Of a stretch of DNA of 64,000 nt, positions 39,101 through 51,904 are shown one piece after another. The position numbers and the translations under genes were made by a program. A model generated the notes under the pieces. It saw nothing but the letters and a program-made list of their open reading frames with translations. It made no database searches and was not told where the DNA came from. Position 1 is the stretch's first letter; each line of letters starts with the position of its first letter. Source of the stretch: Dirofilaria immitis (taxonomy: Eukaryota; Nematoda; Chromadorea; Rhabditida; Onchocercidae); assembly GCA_024305405.1 (NCBI GenBank), contig JAKNDB010000092.1, forward strand, positions 2,201,501 through 2,265,500. Direction: 5' to 3'.

Positions 39101-42100
39101 TAAGGAAAGTTGCAAGAAAATATTTGCCTAAATAACAGTAATTAAGAAATATAGGCAAAATTTTATCCGTAATTAACAATGATATGGATTTTTTAAAAGC
39201 TATGATGATATAGATATTCTGAGAATTTTTGTAACAAAAAAAAAGGCTTCAAAATAGTTTAAATTCATCTGAATAATCTTGAATGAATTATTTTCAATGC
39301 CTGTCATAAATACTTATCTCAACTGAAGAATATAGTATCGCATGTTATTTGTTATTACATGTCAATACGAGATTTTTCACTTATCATGTATAAAGATACA
39401 ATTTTAAAATATATTTCATCAAAAATGCAGAAAACGAGAATTATGTCTACTGCTTCTAGATGTAATTCTCAAACAACTTGCCAATTCAGTTGCAACGTCA
39501 ACAGCGATCGGAATAATATCTTCAACGAAATCTTCCAACAGTACTTCCATAACGCTTGTCATTTCCTCTATTTCAGCTCGAGAAACGAGTCGCAATACTT
39601 CGATGATAACGGCATGAACATGAGGTTTTAAAATTGAACGATCTAAAACTTTTAATTTTTATGTGCTAATTTTGCTCAAACTAAAAAAAGGATGGAAAAT
39701 TTGTTCCATATTAAGTAAATTATAAAAAATACTTGTATTTTTATTATAATGTACATAAAAATTAAGAAACCAACATTTTGTCTGCGCCTCTAACATATGC
39801 TGTATAGCTATTGCAGCTTCCACTTTTACAGGTAATTCCTCACCAGCATCAGCTAGCCTTTTCACTAATTCTTCATAAATTCGTGTTATTCGGCTGCCAG
39901 ATAACTTACCACTAGCAAACTGCTGTAAATAATTCCTATGACTCAAAATTAACCCAAAATCATAATACGTGATCAGTATTAGCTTATTCAAAATTTTCAA
40001 TCAATGAGATCATGGATAGAATGAATAATACAATGTACCCTTATAGTCCAGCATGCTCTGGAGCGTATGAATCGTACTGGATGGGCAATTTTCGAGATTA
40101 GAAATCTCTCCACTAATTCATCAACAGCACCGTTGTACTTCTGAAAAATAACTACTTTTTCTTGAGTTCAAATCTCAAAAAAAAAAAACAATACAGGGAT
40201 TAGAAACACGTATAACATCGACGCAAAGAAGTATCAAGTGAGAGGCTTTTAAAGAATTTTATCAATAAAGTATAAAACAAATAAATAAGTGAAAGGAGCA
40301 CAACCTTGCTTTTCGTCAAAGCAACAAAAGTTCTCCTAGAACGCGTAAGGCGCCTTCTTGATTACGCGGATTTACATCCGAATCATTAAGCATGTTTAAG
40401 GCAAATTCTAATATGGGCTGCAACATATCTTTCCTCTTCGCAAAACCAGTTAGCACATTTGCTGCTGCAACTGCCGGATTGTGCAACTCATCGTATACAT
40501 CTGCAATACCAAATTTTACTTTTCATTGATTTTATAACAAATTATTTTGGTAAACAACAATAAAATGATGCTCTCATTACTCTTTCTTTATTATTTTAGT
40601 ACTTTAGTTAATTCCCACTTCAATATCAAGAAATTTTTAACAATAAGTTTTTGACAAAATCTTTTGTGCTATATGCTATTAATACGATCACGTAACAGAT
40701 TTTTACTAAATTTAGTCAAATAATTGCATAAATGCGCACCATATTTGATACGAACAAATTCTTCTGGTGAATTATTCCACAATTCTTCATCCTCATCAGA
40801 ATATTTCAATAATGGAAAGAGCACGCTACGTACAATTTCCTGAAAATGCAGGCGAATTTAAGCCAAAATCATTTATATTAAGATTTAAAGTTGTATTTAT
40901 GCATATAGATATAATACAAAATAAATATATTTAAAGATTACCATTTTAAACCATTTTAAAACATCCCATAGAGCAAAAAATACCTGACAGTGAGGTTTAA
41001 TGATTTTCCAAGTTCGTGACTGCGAAATAGCCGTATCGATATATTGTAGGAGAGAATGTAGTACTCGTGACGATACATAATTCCCATTTCGGTAACCATC
41101 TAGAACCTGTAGACATGTGTTGAGAATTGGAATTGCAAAACATGCCATATAATTTTCTGCAAATTCCGAGTAATTCAGTTGTACTTGTCCTGGAGAACCA
41201 TACCTAAAAACGAATTTATATATTAATTACCATTAAAAATAATTGTGTCATCGAATTTATATATTCTTGACTAATTATTTCTTAAATTAGATCAGCATTT
41301 ACTACTGCTGAAAAATAAGATTGCTTAGAACAGAAGACTGATAAAGAAATTTGAACGTTTATATTCAAACTAAGAACAAAGACTCGAATGATTTAATGCA
41401 TATCTAATGAATGATTTAATGCATATCTAATGGAACATATGACAATATTCAAGTTCATTTCCATTATCAGGCGTTAATTTATAGAACGATATCTTGGAAA
41501 TTCATTGTTTTTATTTCTTGAATCTCTCAAGAAATTAAAACCATGAAATAAATATGAGGAAAATAACTTTTCAAAAATGCGCCCGACGATTGCTGAGGCC
41601 CACTTCTTACATTTCCACCACACTGTTCTTTCACGGTCATCTTCATCAACTGTGTTCACTTCTTCCGGTACAGCTCTTTCGATGATTAATCGAAATTGCT
41701 CCAACCACTGCGTTAAGGACTGACCCGTAAACATTTCCAGATTCAAAGAAAACTACAAAGAAATGCGTGACCAGCATAAAAGTAGGATAAAATGCTGCTT
41801 TCTAAAAGATTAAGTAACATCGCTTATATCTTTCAAATTCGAATTAACTACTTGAACAAGTCCATAAAATATTTTCAAGATAAGCTTCTGAAGCAAGCAC
41901 GATTCTTGGGAAGCATCGGGCATCAAAGTAATGAGACGTTCAAGAAGCATTGGCATCAGCAGGCTCATTGTTTCCACTAACGGTTTTTCTCTTTCACTCG
42001 ACGATATCTAAATTTTCTCATCAATGTTACTTGACTTCATCTGAGAATTTGCTAATAATTAGACAAATTTAAATACCAAAATTCTAAGTACGCACAACTT

Positions 42101-43481
42101 CGCAGAAATTGATAGAAATTTCAGCAAACAGCCATTAAAAAATCCGGAGTTCAAACAAACTTATTAATCAATGAGATGCCCAAAAATAAAACTTACTCAT
42201 AGAGTTTAACTAAGCGTCGTATAACCAAAAGAGCTCCTAACCAAGACGGTCCATCTACTGAATGTAATAAAACTGCAACTTTTTGTGGTAAATAAGGCCA
42301 GTTTTTGGAAAATCGTACCTCGTAATTAATCCAACTGCAGTGCATAATTGAACTCTAAACGGACACCGCATAATTATTCATAATTTCTAAACTTCTTGAA
42401 AAACATTAAACTAACAACGATTTGCCAGATATTCGATAAATACATTACCTGACAGCTTCAGGTGAAGCTACAATGGCATCTATGATAAGCTCACGAATAA
42501 GATGCTTATCTTGTTCAGGAAGACTGAATGATTGCTTATCATCCTCGTCCATAACCCAGTGTCTAAAAAACTTAGTTAAAATAATCGTCAAAAGATACTG
42601 CATTTTAATGGATTTCAGTTAGAAATTGATGCTGGTATTTACTCAAAAGCAAAACAAATTTCTGTGAATTCCTATCCCAGTGACAAATATACAATCAAAA
42701 TTAAACTCAAATATCCTGCTCTTACTTTTACAGTATCTATCAAAGTACCATAGCGAGACTACTACCATGACGATTTGGATCGTGAAAATTATTTGACTAA
42801 TCAATTAGTTTTGTCAAGCTGTATTTTCTAATATATATTTTGTGAAATGTATATAAGAGTTAATAATGTAAAAAAATTTTGGATTTTGGGTTATGCTACC
42901 AATTCAAACAGCGTTATCAAACTTATTCAGAAACAATTTAAGTACCTGTTAATGACGTTCTTCAAATAAATGACAGCCGCTTGTCGAGCAGAACAATCCA
43001 CTTCCTCATCCATAATAATATGAAGTAAAAGAGGGTAAAGCCCACTAATCTCACATTCTGGAAAACTTGCTATAGCAGTAATAAGTCTCATAACCGATTC
43101 TTTTTCCCTTAAGAATCACATCTTATTTAAATAATTCAAATCCAAGTAGTCAGGAATTTTAAAACACTCAACAAATGTTTACAATATTACGTGACACGAT
43201 TAACAACTGCGTATCTGATAAACATTTGTTTTACAAGTACTGATTGTAGCTTTATGTATAATGACATTTGAGCTTATAGGAATCAATTTCCATTTTGCAT
43301 TGTTAGATATAATGATGAAAAATACAAACACGGTATTACTCAGATATCATACCTGTTCGAGATATGCAGCTGCCTCTTTCTGATTTGTTGAAGAAGTGGT
43401 AGCCTGCAGCGCTCTGATTAAATTTTCTCTTTCCATTACTGAACTATTTTCTATAGTATTTCCACGTAATCTTTCAAACAT
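36199..43481 (-). CDS. IPO7: importin-7/8 family nuclear import receptor
   Basis: Importin-beta superfamily HEAT-repeat receptor that carries ribosomal proteins, histones and signalling factors into the nucleus with Ran. Twenty-one exons, 5'-3': 43353-43481, 42946-43107, 42449-42562, 42197-42354, 41852-42007, 41568-41752, 40984-41203, 40740-40839, 40305-40500, 40039-40140, 39775-39935, 39478-39642, 38941-39127, 38514-38639, 38011-38186, 37797-37898, 37489-37716, 37271-37378, 37010-37117, 36651-36795, 36199-36407 (about 1,079 codons). Landmarks: CSARQAAVIYLKNVI (importin N-terminal), WWKCKKWASAIVGRIFEK, LPVKVEAAIAIQHML, VMPLLHSYLTVDTDSF, VHAAKLLECLILECQ, HDRKMTVIALC, an acidic stretch (DLADSEDEIDEDILEYLETL) and the tail GGYAFNVNAPVPDTFNF. 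The first ATG after the TTTTGCAG acceptor at 43491 is at 43481; the family-aligned start is ATG 43436. One-base losses at 42302-42306 and 40326-40329 are clear; four exon junctions also mismatch by one base. Confidence 0.95.
41386..41431 (+). repeat. 23 bp tandem duplication
   Basis: Two identical 23 bp units starting GAATGATTTAATGC in an intron of the importin-7 gene. Confidence 0.95.
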
Positions 43482-43689
43482 ACAAAATACCTGCAAAAAT
43501 ATAGGTATATTTCACCTTATAACATGAAATATTTATTACCTTGCGAACTAATAATATACGTAATAGAATACATCTCTCTGAAACATCCAAGTACGCATTA
43601 TTTTACAAATGTACAAATATATGTTCATAAATTTGTACTTTATGTAACATTATGTGCAAACAGATCAAACGAGCTGAAATACCTTTTTG

Positions 43690-44221
43690 CCTAGTCTTTC
43701 TTCTCCAACAAGACTGAACTTAATGGCGATAGCTCTTCAACCATCCATAATGAAATTTCTTGCCTTTTGCCTTTCACCCTCTTCACGTTGTTTGCATTTA
43801 GACATCTATCAAATGATTGTGCTGTCAATGATTACCGATAGAAAGTAGTTTAAAATCATCCCGCCGATTTGTCACATTTCTTCATTTTCAGTATATGTTC
43901 TTTGACAAACAAATGTACGTCTTGTCTATGAGTAACATTCCTCAGCAAGTGAAGACTACCACAAATACCACGTTCAACTCCCTGAGAGGAAAAAATCTAC
44001 CGCAGCTGCGAAGATTTCACACCACAATAGCCCTAAAACATAACGAAGTGTTCTTCGATACAAGTATTTAACGCAGCCTTCCAAAGGATGTCTGGAATTG
44101 ATTCCTGCCTAAGCTGCGTAAGATTTGTTGCAATGGTTGTGTTTCGTGAATTTTTAGTTGAAGTATTTTGTGCGAAGTTTATTTGGGATAAAGGATATAT
44201 TTTATAGAAATTAAAGAACAT
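43690..44221 (-). CDS. possible small gene upstream of importin-7, unknown product
   Basis: Open segments with coding-like residues: ATG at 44221 to about 44045 (ends NTCIEEHF at a GTTATG donor), then 43981-43857 after a CTCTCAG acceptor (SLHLLRNVTHRQDVHLF then VKEHILKMKKC), then 43805-43690 (MSKCKQREEGERQKARNF, ending at an AAAAG/GTATTT donor). The first two join in phase; reaching the third needs one-base corrections of the kind seen elsewhere in this window. It ends about 200 bp before the importin-7 start on the same strand, which would suit a nematode operon or upstream exons of importin-7. No family recognised. Its start overlaps, on the other strand, the possible first exon of FABP-A, so at least one of the two is wrong. 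Confidence 0.3.
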
Positions 44222-44222
44222 T

Positions 44223-45789
44223 ATGCCTCCATTAATAAAGGTAAATAGCAATAGCGAATGAAGGAATTATCACGATTGTGAAGAAAGAGATTGATAAGAA
44301 TTACGCGGAAACATTGGCTATAAAACAGTAGGTGTCAGGACTGCGGACAGAAGTTTCCTTTTCGATCAGCAAAATTGGCATTGCCGCGATGTATTATTAA
44401 GTGGTCTTAAGTGATCTTTGCGGATATTTCTGTCGAAAGTCTCATTTTATTTTATTTTTTACCTACAGAATTCATTACTTGATTTTGGAGTAATGACGTC
44501 AAATGAAGCGAAGGAATTGCCTGAAAAATTCATGGGAACTTTCAAGCTCGATCGGAGTGAAAATTTTGAGGAATTTCTGGCTTCAAAAGATATGTTTTGG
44601 CTGATTTTTTTCTTATTTTACCAACACTAAAATTTAAGATTGAAATGAGAAAAAATTTTATTAGCACTAAATAAATAATTTTATCAAATTGCTTTCTTTC
44701 TTGTACGAGTTTCTATCACTTTATCTTAATATCGCACTTGTAGCATATATATTCAACTTTGTTTTGCACTGAAATATGTGTTTTCAGGTATAAATTGGTT
44801 TTTGAGGAAAATGATTTCATTTGCATCAGTTACTAAAATATTTAGCCACGCTGAAGAAACCAAAGGTGCCTATAATTTAACCAATCTGACATCTAAAAAG
44901 AATACAGTTTACAAGAACTGGAAACTAAACGAGGAATTCCAGGCTGAAGGACTCGATGGTAAAATGCACAAAGTATGTCAAGCATTTCAAATCATTGCAG
45001 TAAGCTAGAAATCTCACGCTTATGGTGCTACAGATATATGTGAAGTATAATTAATAATAATTTATGCTGATCCATTAGTGGTAAATTTATAGAGAAGCTG
45101 GAACTTGGTAGGCGCAACCATTTTTTCTATCTCATTTTTTTTTTTGAACTTTTTCCAGTTCAAAATTGCAGCTGCACTAAATTTTTGATGGCTAATTTTT
45201 TCAGATCAAATTTGGTTTCAATCCAGCAACAGATAGTTTGGAAGAAAGACATATCCGAATGAATGACCCAAATGATCATGGAGAAACATATACTTATACT
45301 GTTGATGGTGATACTTTAGTATTGGTAAGTGGTAGTTTATTGAATTTTCCACTTCTTAATTTCTTTGTTGCATTTTTTATAGAGGTCATGGTTTTGAGTA
45401 TTTTGTATGTAATGGTAATGCAGGAAAAAATTAGTTATGAAATATGATGAAATGTGGCTTACTATTTTATATCATTCGTTATTAATATTTGACAGCTAAG
45501 AATACTAGAACTAAGGCCTGACATTTCAGATTTTGTATATTTTATATTACGACATCATCTTTATAACATTCCATGAAAAATATTAAAAAAATTTAAATTG
45601 TTAAAAATTATTTTAGTTTCAAAAACATTTCACTTACGAAATGTTTTCTGGGTTTTGAATTGTCATATTGTCGGCAAAAATGGCATACTCACATATCTGG
45701 CTATTATATCTTTTTTTTTCCAGAGTATGGCAAACGAAAAAGTGTCCTGTAGGCGATACTTTATTCGACATCTATCTTCTGAGCAATAG
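44223..45789 (+). CDS. nematode fatty-acid-binding protein A (lipocalin superfamily, iLBP)
   Basis: Small beta-barrel protein that carries fatty acids; member of the nematode group related to secreted As-p18-like FABPs. Core exons: 44469-44589, 44788-44972, 45205-45324, 45724-45789. Blocks: LPEKFMGTFKLDRSENFEEF, then INWFLRKMISFASVTKIF, LTSKKNTVYKNWKLNEEF, ERHIRMNDPNDHGETYTYTV, CRRYFIRHLSSEQ. Start options are ATG 44493 within exon 2, or ATG 44223 from a short exon 44223-44240 that joins in phase; neither gives a good signal peptide, unlike its neighbours. Oddity: the donor of the first core intron reads AAAAG/ATATGT where both sister genes have G/GT at this phase-1 position, so it is either a splice-site mutation or a base error. 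In the C-terminal ligand motif (R-x-Y in the family) the aligned residues are R-Y-F. Confidence 0.88.
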
Positions 45790-47548
45790 CAATCATCTTC
45801 TTTAGGGATAATGATTTGGAAAGCAAAAAAAAATGATGGATATCATTACATTTCATTTCCTTTTTTCCATTGTTGCATAAATAAAAAAATTTTTAGGCAA
45901 ATTATTTTTAACTTACTGTTTATTCATTTGTCTAGATATTTATTTATTTTCTGTATCTACATTTTGCAAATATTTATTTTATCATTCAAGTTTCCTGCGA
46001 TTCCTACTTTTTTTGTTTCTATGTAATTACTGTTTTTGTTTTTCTGTTTTAATCAAAACATTTATTTTATTCACTAATATGTAATTATATTATATATTCT
46101 TCGTATATATATATATATTTGATAGAATAAAACATTGTTTATATATTCCAAGCTTGTGCACACATAATTCTTTCGAACCATTTCTATTATTTTCATTAAA
46201 CGGTGATTAATTATCAATTTGTCATACCACATGCGATTTCAGTTGTATGTTTAGCTTTGACGGTCAATCGTTCATGTGCACCGTCCGATTGAAGTAATTC
46301 AGTTTATTTACATTATAAAATTTTCCTCACACAAAAAATCAATTCTTGCAATTCATTTCATTTAATTTCTTAGCGTTTATTGCTGACTTGCTTTTGAACA
46401 TTTCTTTTTTTGGTTTATTTTGAGATGATTATCCTGTTATTGCTAAATTGTTTGACGGTCTTTATTCAATTTGAAAAATTTTAAAATTATAAATTTTGAG
46501 ATTAAAAGTTTTTGTATTACAAATGTTTAATCGTCCTAAATGATTATGAAAAGACTTTGATAATATTCAGTAAACGGGAACAACTTTTGAAAATTTTTGG
46601 TTGAATGAATTATTATTCCACTTCAAAATCCTTTTCGTTTGACTTTTCGTTTCTGCAATGATAGTAATGAAAAGTGTTACTTTATTCTCGTAATAATAAC
46701 GTGTAATGTAACTGCTAAAAGTTTAGAATAAGCAACATTTCGATAGCCTCAATAATTGAATAGTCGAGGATCAGTACTAGTGTATATCTATCATTAATCT
46801 ACCGATGAATGGCAGCCGAACTTCCTCCATTCTATCTATTCTCCCCTTTTCTCCTCGAGCCAAGCAGATTGACTTATTCATTTATTCAGCAGAGAATATT
46901 CGCTGTTTGGTTCGTTTATCATACTGGTCGGTTGACCTTATTATCAAACAGCTAGCCATTTCTACAATCTTTTCATCGAATTTTTTGTTTACTATTTGCC
47001 AATTCAATTTAGTCGTCAAACATCATCAACAGTAGATGTGATGCTTTTCTCTGTCCTACATAAATATTCCTACATAAAAACACAAGGAATCTTTGCTCTC
47101 TACGTAAGAGATTAAAAGATTTGTGCGTTAATAAGAAAGAAGAATGTATTGAAATCAACGCAGAACTTTTCTTTGTCACTCAATTTATGCGATTAATTGA
47201 TGGAACATTGTTAAAAAAATTTGCATCGCAATGTGATATCCATAGTAGTTCTCATTCTGCTTTTTCAACACTGAAATTCTCATCTAATCTGATCAGATCT
47301 AATATCATTCACTATTTGTAATGATTTCTCGTTATGATTAAAAATTAACAAAGAACGGGATAGATTCATCGTTTATTTACTTCTCAAATTATCTAATTAA
47401 TTTAATAATTTCATAGCTATTACGATTAATTAATAATTCCAAGCAGTTGTGAAATGCTTTAAAAAATATTCTCTGTCAAAATTATTTCCTTTCCTAATGA
47501 GCCAAAATTTTTAGCATTTATTCATAGCGCACTTTGAAGATCATCATA
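45790..47548. other. intergenic region FABP-A to FABP-B
   Basis: AATAAA at 46126-46131, beside a TATATA tract, may end FABP-A transcripts. An open frame of 76 codons at 46805 has no family similarity and is probably chance. Nothing else recognised. Confidence 0.45.
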
Positions 47549-48610
47549 ATGATGCGATTCATATTTGTTGTGATTTCATTAAGTCTAGTTTTCGACGAAG
47601 TTGAAGCTAAAAATGTTACATCTGATATTAGTATCAAGGTACTTCCAGAAAAGTTTCTGGGTACTTTCAAACATGAACGAGATGAAAATTTTGATCAATA
47701 TCTCGAGGCAAAAGGTCTGTGGTTATACGGCTTGTATTTGCCAATTTTTAAAAAATTTCTTTCTTTAGGAGATTGATATAACGAAGGCATCATCAGTAAA
47801 ATTTAATATTATGTATTTTTTATTGAGGTTATGGGTGGTTCATGCGACAATTAATCAAACTAGCTAGTATCACAAAAGTATTTCGCAAAGCTGATTCTCA
47901 AAAGCTGAATCGTTATGATATGGAGAATCTAACGAGTAAAAAGAATACACTGTTTGCTAATTGGGCTCTGGATGAAGAATTCATTGCGGAAGCTCTAGAT
48001 AGCATGCAGCACAAAGTAAACTTCAGTCATATCATTTTACAAATGGAGAATGCTAATTTAAATCAAAAATTGATTAAATTCACTCTGGAATGTTTACACT
48101 GAAGAATGTGTTTATACATTAGATTGTTTATCCGTTTATATATGTTAATGAATTATTAAACTACCCGTATATATATATTTATTTATATAACGAATCATCA
48201 TTATTTATCCAAAGCAATCATCATCATTATTGAATACTTATAATGTTTTGAAAATTTATAGATAACATTCAGTCTGAAGGATCTGGACAACGTACTAACA
48301 GAAACGCATATCAAGGTAGACGATCTGAATGACATCGATACTTACGAATACTATCGAGATGGTGATTATTTGATCATGGTAAGATTACCAAATTTCTGTG
48401 AGCGAAATAAATTTAAATATTTATCATTCTAGAGATTAACTATTATTCGTTAATAAGAAGTGAGGCAGTATTTTATTTTACTGAGCGAAGTTGAATATAA
48501 CCATAATCTATAAGAATATGACATATAGCAAGTACGCTTAATCTATTGATTTGTTTTAGACAACGACATATAAGGGAGTTTCGATGAAACGTTACTACAG
48601 GAAGCAATAG
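47549..48610 (+). CDS. nematode fatty-acid-binding protein B, secreted
   Basis: Second gene of the FABP array, and intact: exons 47549-47714, 47828-48015, 48262-48378, 48560-48610 total 522 nt (173 aa) with all junctions in phase. A signal peptide is evident (MMRFIFVVISLSLVFDEVEA), so the protein should be secreted, as for As-p18-type FABPs. Blocks: LPEKFLGTFKHERDENFDQY, then GWFMRQLIKLASITKVFRKA, LTSKKNTLFANWALDEEF, TYEYYRDGDYLIMTTTYKG, and the tail VSMKRYYRKQ, where the aligned family R-x-Y ligand motif is kept as R-Y-Y. Intron phases 1, 0, 0 match the neighbours, supporting tandem duplication. Confidence 0.93.
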
Positions 48611-51439
48611 CTAATTCATTATTACTTCATTCGATCATCTTCCATTCATATTTTTTCTGTTCTTAAAGAAAAACTTCAATATTATTTCCATAGCGAATAT
48701 TTTCATATAAAACAATTCTATATTTGTCTTATTCAACGATATACATTTATAACAACTAATGATTAAAAAAAAGGATGATCAACCCAACGATTGAGAAATA
48801 TGATTTGCTATAGTTGAAATCATGGCTAAGTTCGAAAAAAATTATGACAATATAATAAAACAAGCAGAATTGTCACTCATATGCATTGCAGTCAATAGCA
48901 ATTATTAATTAATAGCAACACTTTTTACTGTCTGATAATGGCTGATAATATGAGATGGAAATGATAAATAAACTTAGCGAAGGAGCAGAATTCGATGATA
49001 TCATGAGATAATGTAATTTGATATTTTCAATTGAAATGTCGCAACGCCTAAGTGTAATATAGGTATGTTTTATTATTAACTGCAAATTTTTACTTCATAT
49101 CTTTATTTTGTAAGTAAACCGAGCACTCTTATGTCTTTTATATTTCAAATTTTACTAAAGGTAAAATTTTTCCCAAAAGATTAAATAGAAATTAAGATTA
49201 AATTTCTATTAAACCTTAAATTTAATCCTGCAACTTTATTTTTATTATCAAACTAGATAATATTCATTCAAATGAATTGTTTGATAGCAGTTTGTTATGT
49301 TTTGCTGTTAGATAAAAAAGACGGAAAGTACATGTGTATTTTATAAATTGTCAAAGTATTAATAAAAATTGTAATGGTAGTATTTACTCCGGCTTTGCTT
49401 TTGCATTTTATACAATTGCTGTGCAAACAGATCAAAACAGTGATAAATAATGATAAATATTTGTGAGTGCTAAAGATATGAATGAATTAAATGAAATCAG
49501 TGTGATTGTCAGTAAACCAATCGTCGAATTATGCCGTGCTTTGGTTTAGATTCATCGTAAGGTTTAGCAAATTTCTCGTATAATATTGGCCGACTTCAAT
49601 GTCGCATCTGATTTTTGTCAATTTTGAATAGCTTCTCGTTCAGTTCATTGTGTCACACAATTTTTAACACTTATCTGTTATTGGCTTATTTAGATATATA
49701 ATAAGCGCTTCTAACCCTCTCGTTTCATTTATTCATTTCTTCTATATAGCCTAAAATGATTATATTATGGAATGAATGACAGATAACCGCGTGCACCGAT
49801 GGGAGATGCATTCAAATCTGAATTATATTACATCAATTCATATCAGGTGTGCAGTTGCCCTCGATTAGAATTTCCCAACAATTTATGTCTCGAGAAACGG
49901 TTTCTCTTCATTACTACGCATCCAAATGGTTGGTACGTAAGAATTTTGATTGATTATTTCTTGATAGCAATTATTTCAAATATTTGGGAATGCTAAATTA
50001 CTTCTTGATTCATTCATTCCTGAAAGCATTTTGTTTTATTTATTGATTTGTCCATCTATTAACTTCTTCAATTATTTTTAATTTGTTGTAATATTCTTCT
50101 ATAAGATTCTCAGTAATATTCTTCTATGACATTATAAAAGCAAAAACTGCTTTGTTGATCAAAAACGAAAGATGATAAGAAGTGATTTGTCCTAATCTTT
50201 TAAAATTGCTTTAAATACCATTCAACAAGTTTTAACATAAACCAAATTTTCATTCATTTTTGGTATAAATTATTTTAGATGCTATTAGAATCAAAATCCA
50301 TGATTTCTTTCCTCTTTTTTGTAATAAATATATTATTATCCATTAAAAACCGATACTGCATTCATTCATATGTTGAACAGATATAACTATCAACGTCATA
50401 TAGATTAGCTCAAAAATATTATATTGCTAAAAATTTCACTCTTCTATTAATAAAACATTGAATGCAGATATCACAGAACGTTGATAATTTTGTCCTTTGA
50501 GAAGATCTACAAACAGAACAGAGAATATCAGATCTGACTGATTTAATGATTAGTTCTTTTCCTATCACAGAATAATGTTACGATAGATGTATAAGAAAAG
50601 AAATATGCAAAAATATATTTTAAAATAACCAATATTTTTTTTCTAAAAAAGACGATCAAATTAGAGCTGTCTTAAGTCACGCAAAAAACTAATCAATAGT
50701 TATTAAACTTGTTGATAAATTCGGGGTGCATATGGGCTGCTATTTTTATCCGTTACGAAAAAAGAAAGACGAGCAATAAAAACCTCGAGGAGTATCTGCG
50801 CAAATCAGGTCAATTCAATTGGGAAGTTCCCAATTTATCATTAGATTATTGAGAAAATAAAAGAATAAAATAAAGTATCAAAAATGCTTCGAAATGTTAC
50901 CATTGCTTAATACCTGAGGCTAATTCGAAATGAATTCATGATGATGTCTCAAAATCAAATTATGTCTTGAGATCTTATCATCCTTGACATTATTTTCAAG
51001 ATTTTTTAATTATACTTCGTCTAACTTAGTTTTTTTGATAACTATTAGTAATTTGATAAAAGCTCAACAAGTTATGAAAGTTTGATACTTCTATTTGCTA
51101 GATTCTTCGAGCTGTTGCTACATTAAGTATAAAAATCTTTATTATTCATTTCCGAATCAGTGGATGACCTCAATATTCATCCTATGAGTATAAAATGATA
51201 ATGATAAGGATCCTATGATATCGAATTCCGAATGAATTCTTATTATTGTTAGTATGTCAACTATTATTTTTTTATTAAAGATTGCTCCGTTTTGGATCAC
51301 GCACTTTAATCATAGCAATTAAATGATAAGTTGATAAGATTTGGAAGTATGCATTCAATTTTAATTTTGTGCATAAAAACTTGTAATTTCTGTCTTTATT
51401 AAAACAATTTAATATCATGTAAGTGATAGCGGATTTCAA
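48611..51439. other. long intergenic region FABP-B to eno-like relic
   Basis: No confident gene. A segment at about 49854-49940 is less AT-rich, follows a GTGCAG acceptor and ends at GTACGTAAGA with overlapping donors, so it could be an isolated exon; both frames are open and neither is recognised. Confidence 0.4.
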
Positions 51440-51634
<195 letters not shown>

Positions 51635-51904
51635 TAAAACTGATTTTTTTCCTTGGAATCACCTGGAAACTAATGGAAATAATTCATATGCTTTATTTCC
51701 TAACAAATCTGCAATACTCTGGACTTCTAGCTAACTTCTTTCGTTTCAAAACTACTGTAACAGTTTGAATCCATTTCAGCAGCCAAACTGTTGATGTAAT
51801 AATTTTCTAAATATTCTGTTGAATTTTTCCTCATATCTTTCTTTCACGAAGTTATATTGTGGAATGTTTGGATTATTAGCGATATTTTTGAAGGCCATCA
51901 ATCT

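Noticed and set aside
44033..44251. Extended minus-strand frame starting at 44251
   Set aside because: The part above 44221 is low-complexity hydrophobic sequence and overlaps the FABP-A 5' region; only the part below the ATG at 44221 is kept as a weak candidate.
46805..47035. 76-codon open frame between FABP-A and FABP-B
   Set aside because: No similarity, no splice context and ordinary AT-rich composition; a chance frame is more likely.
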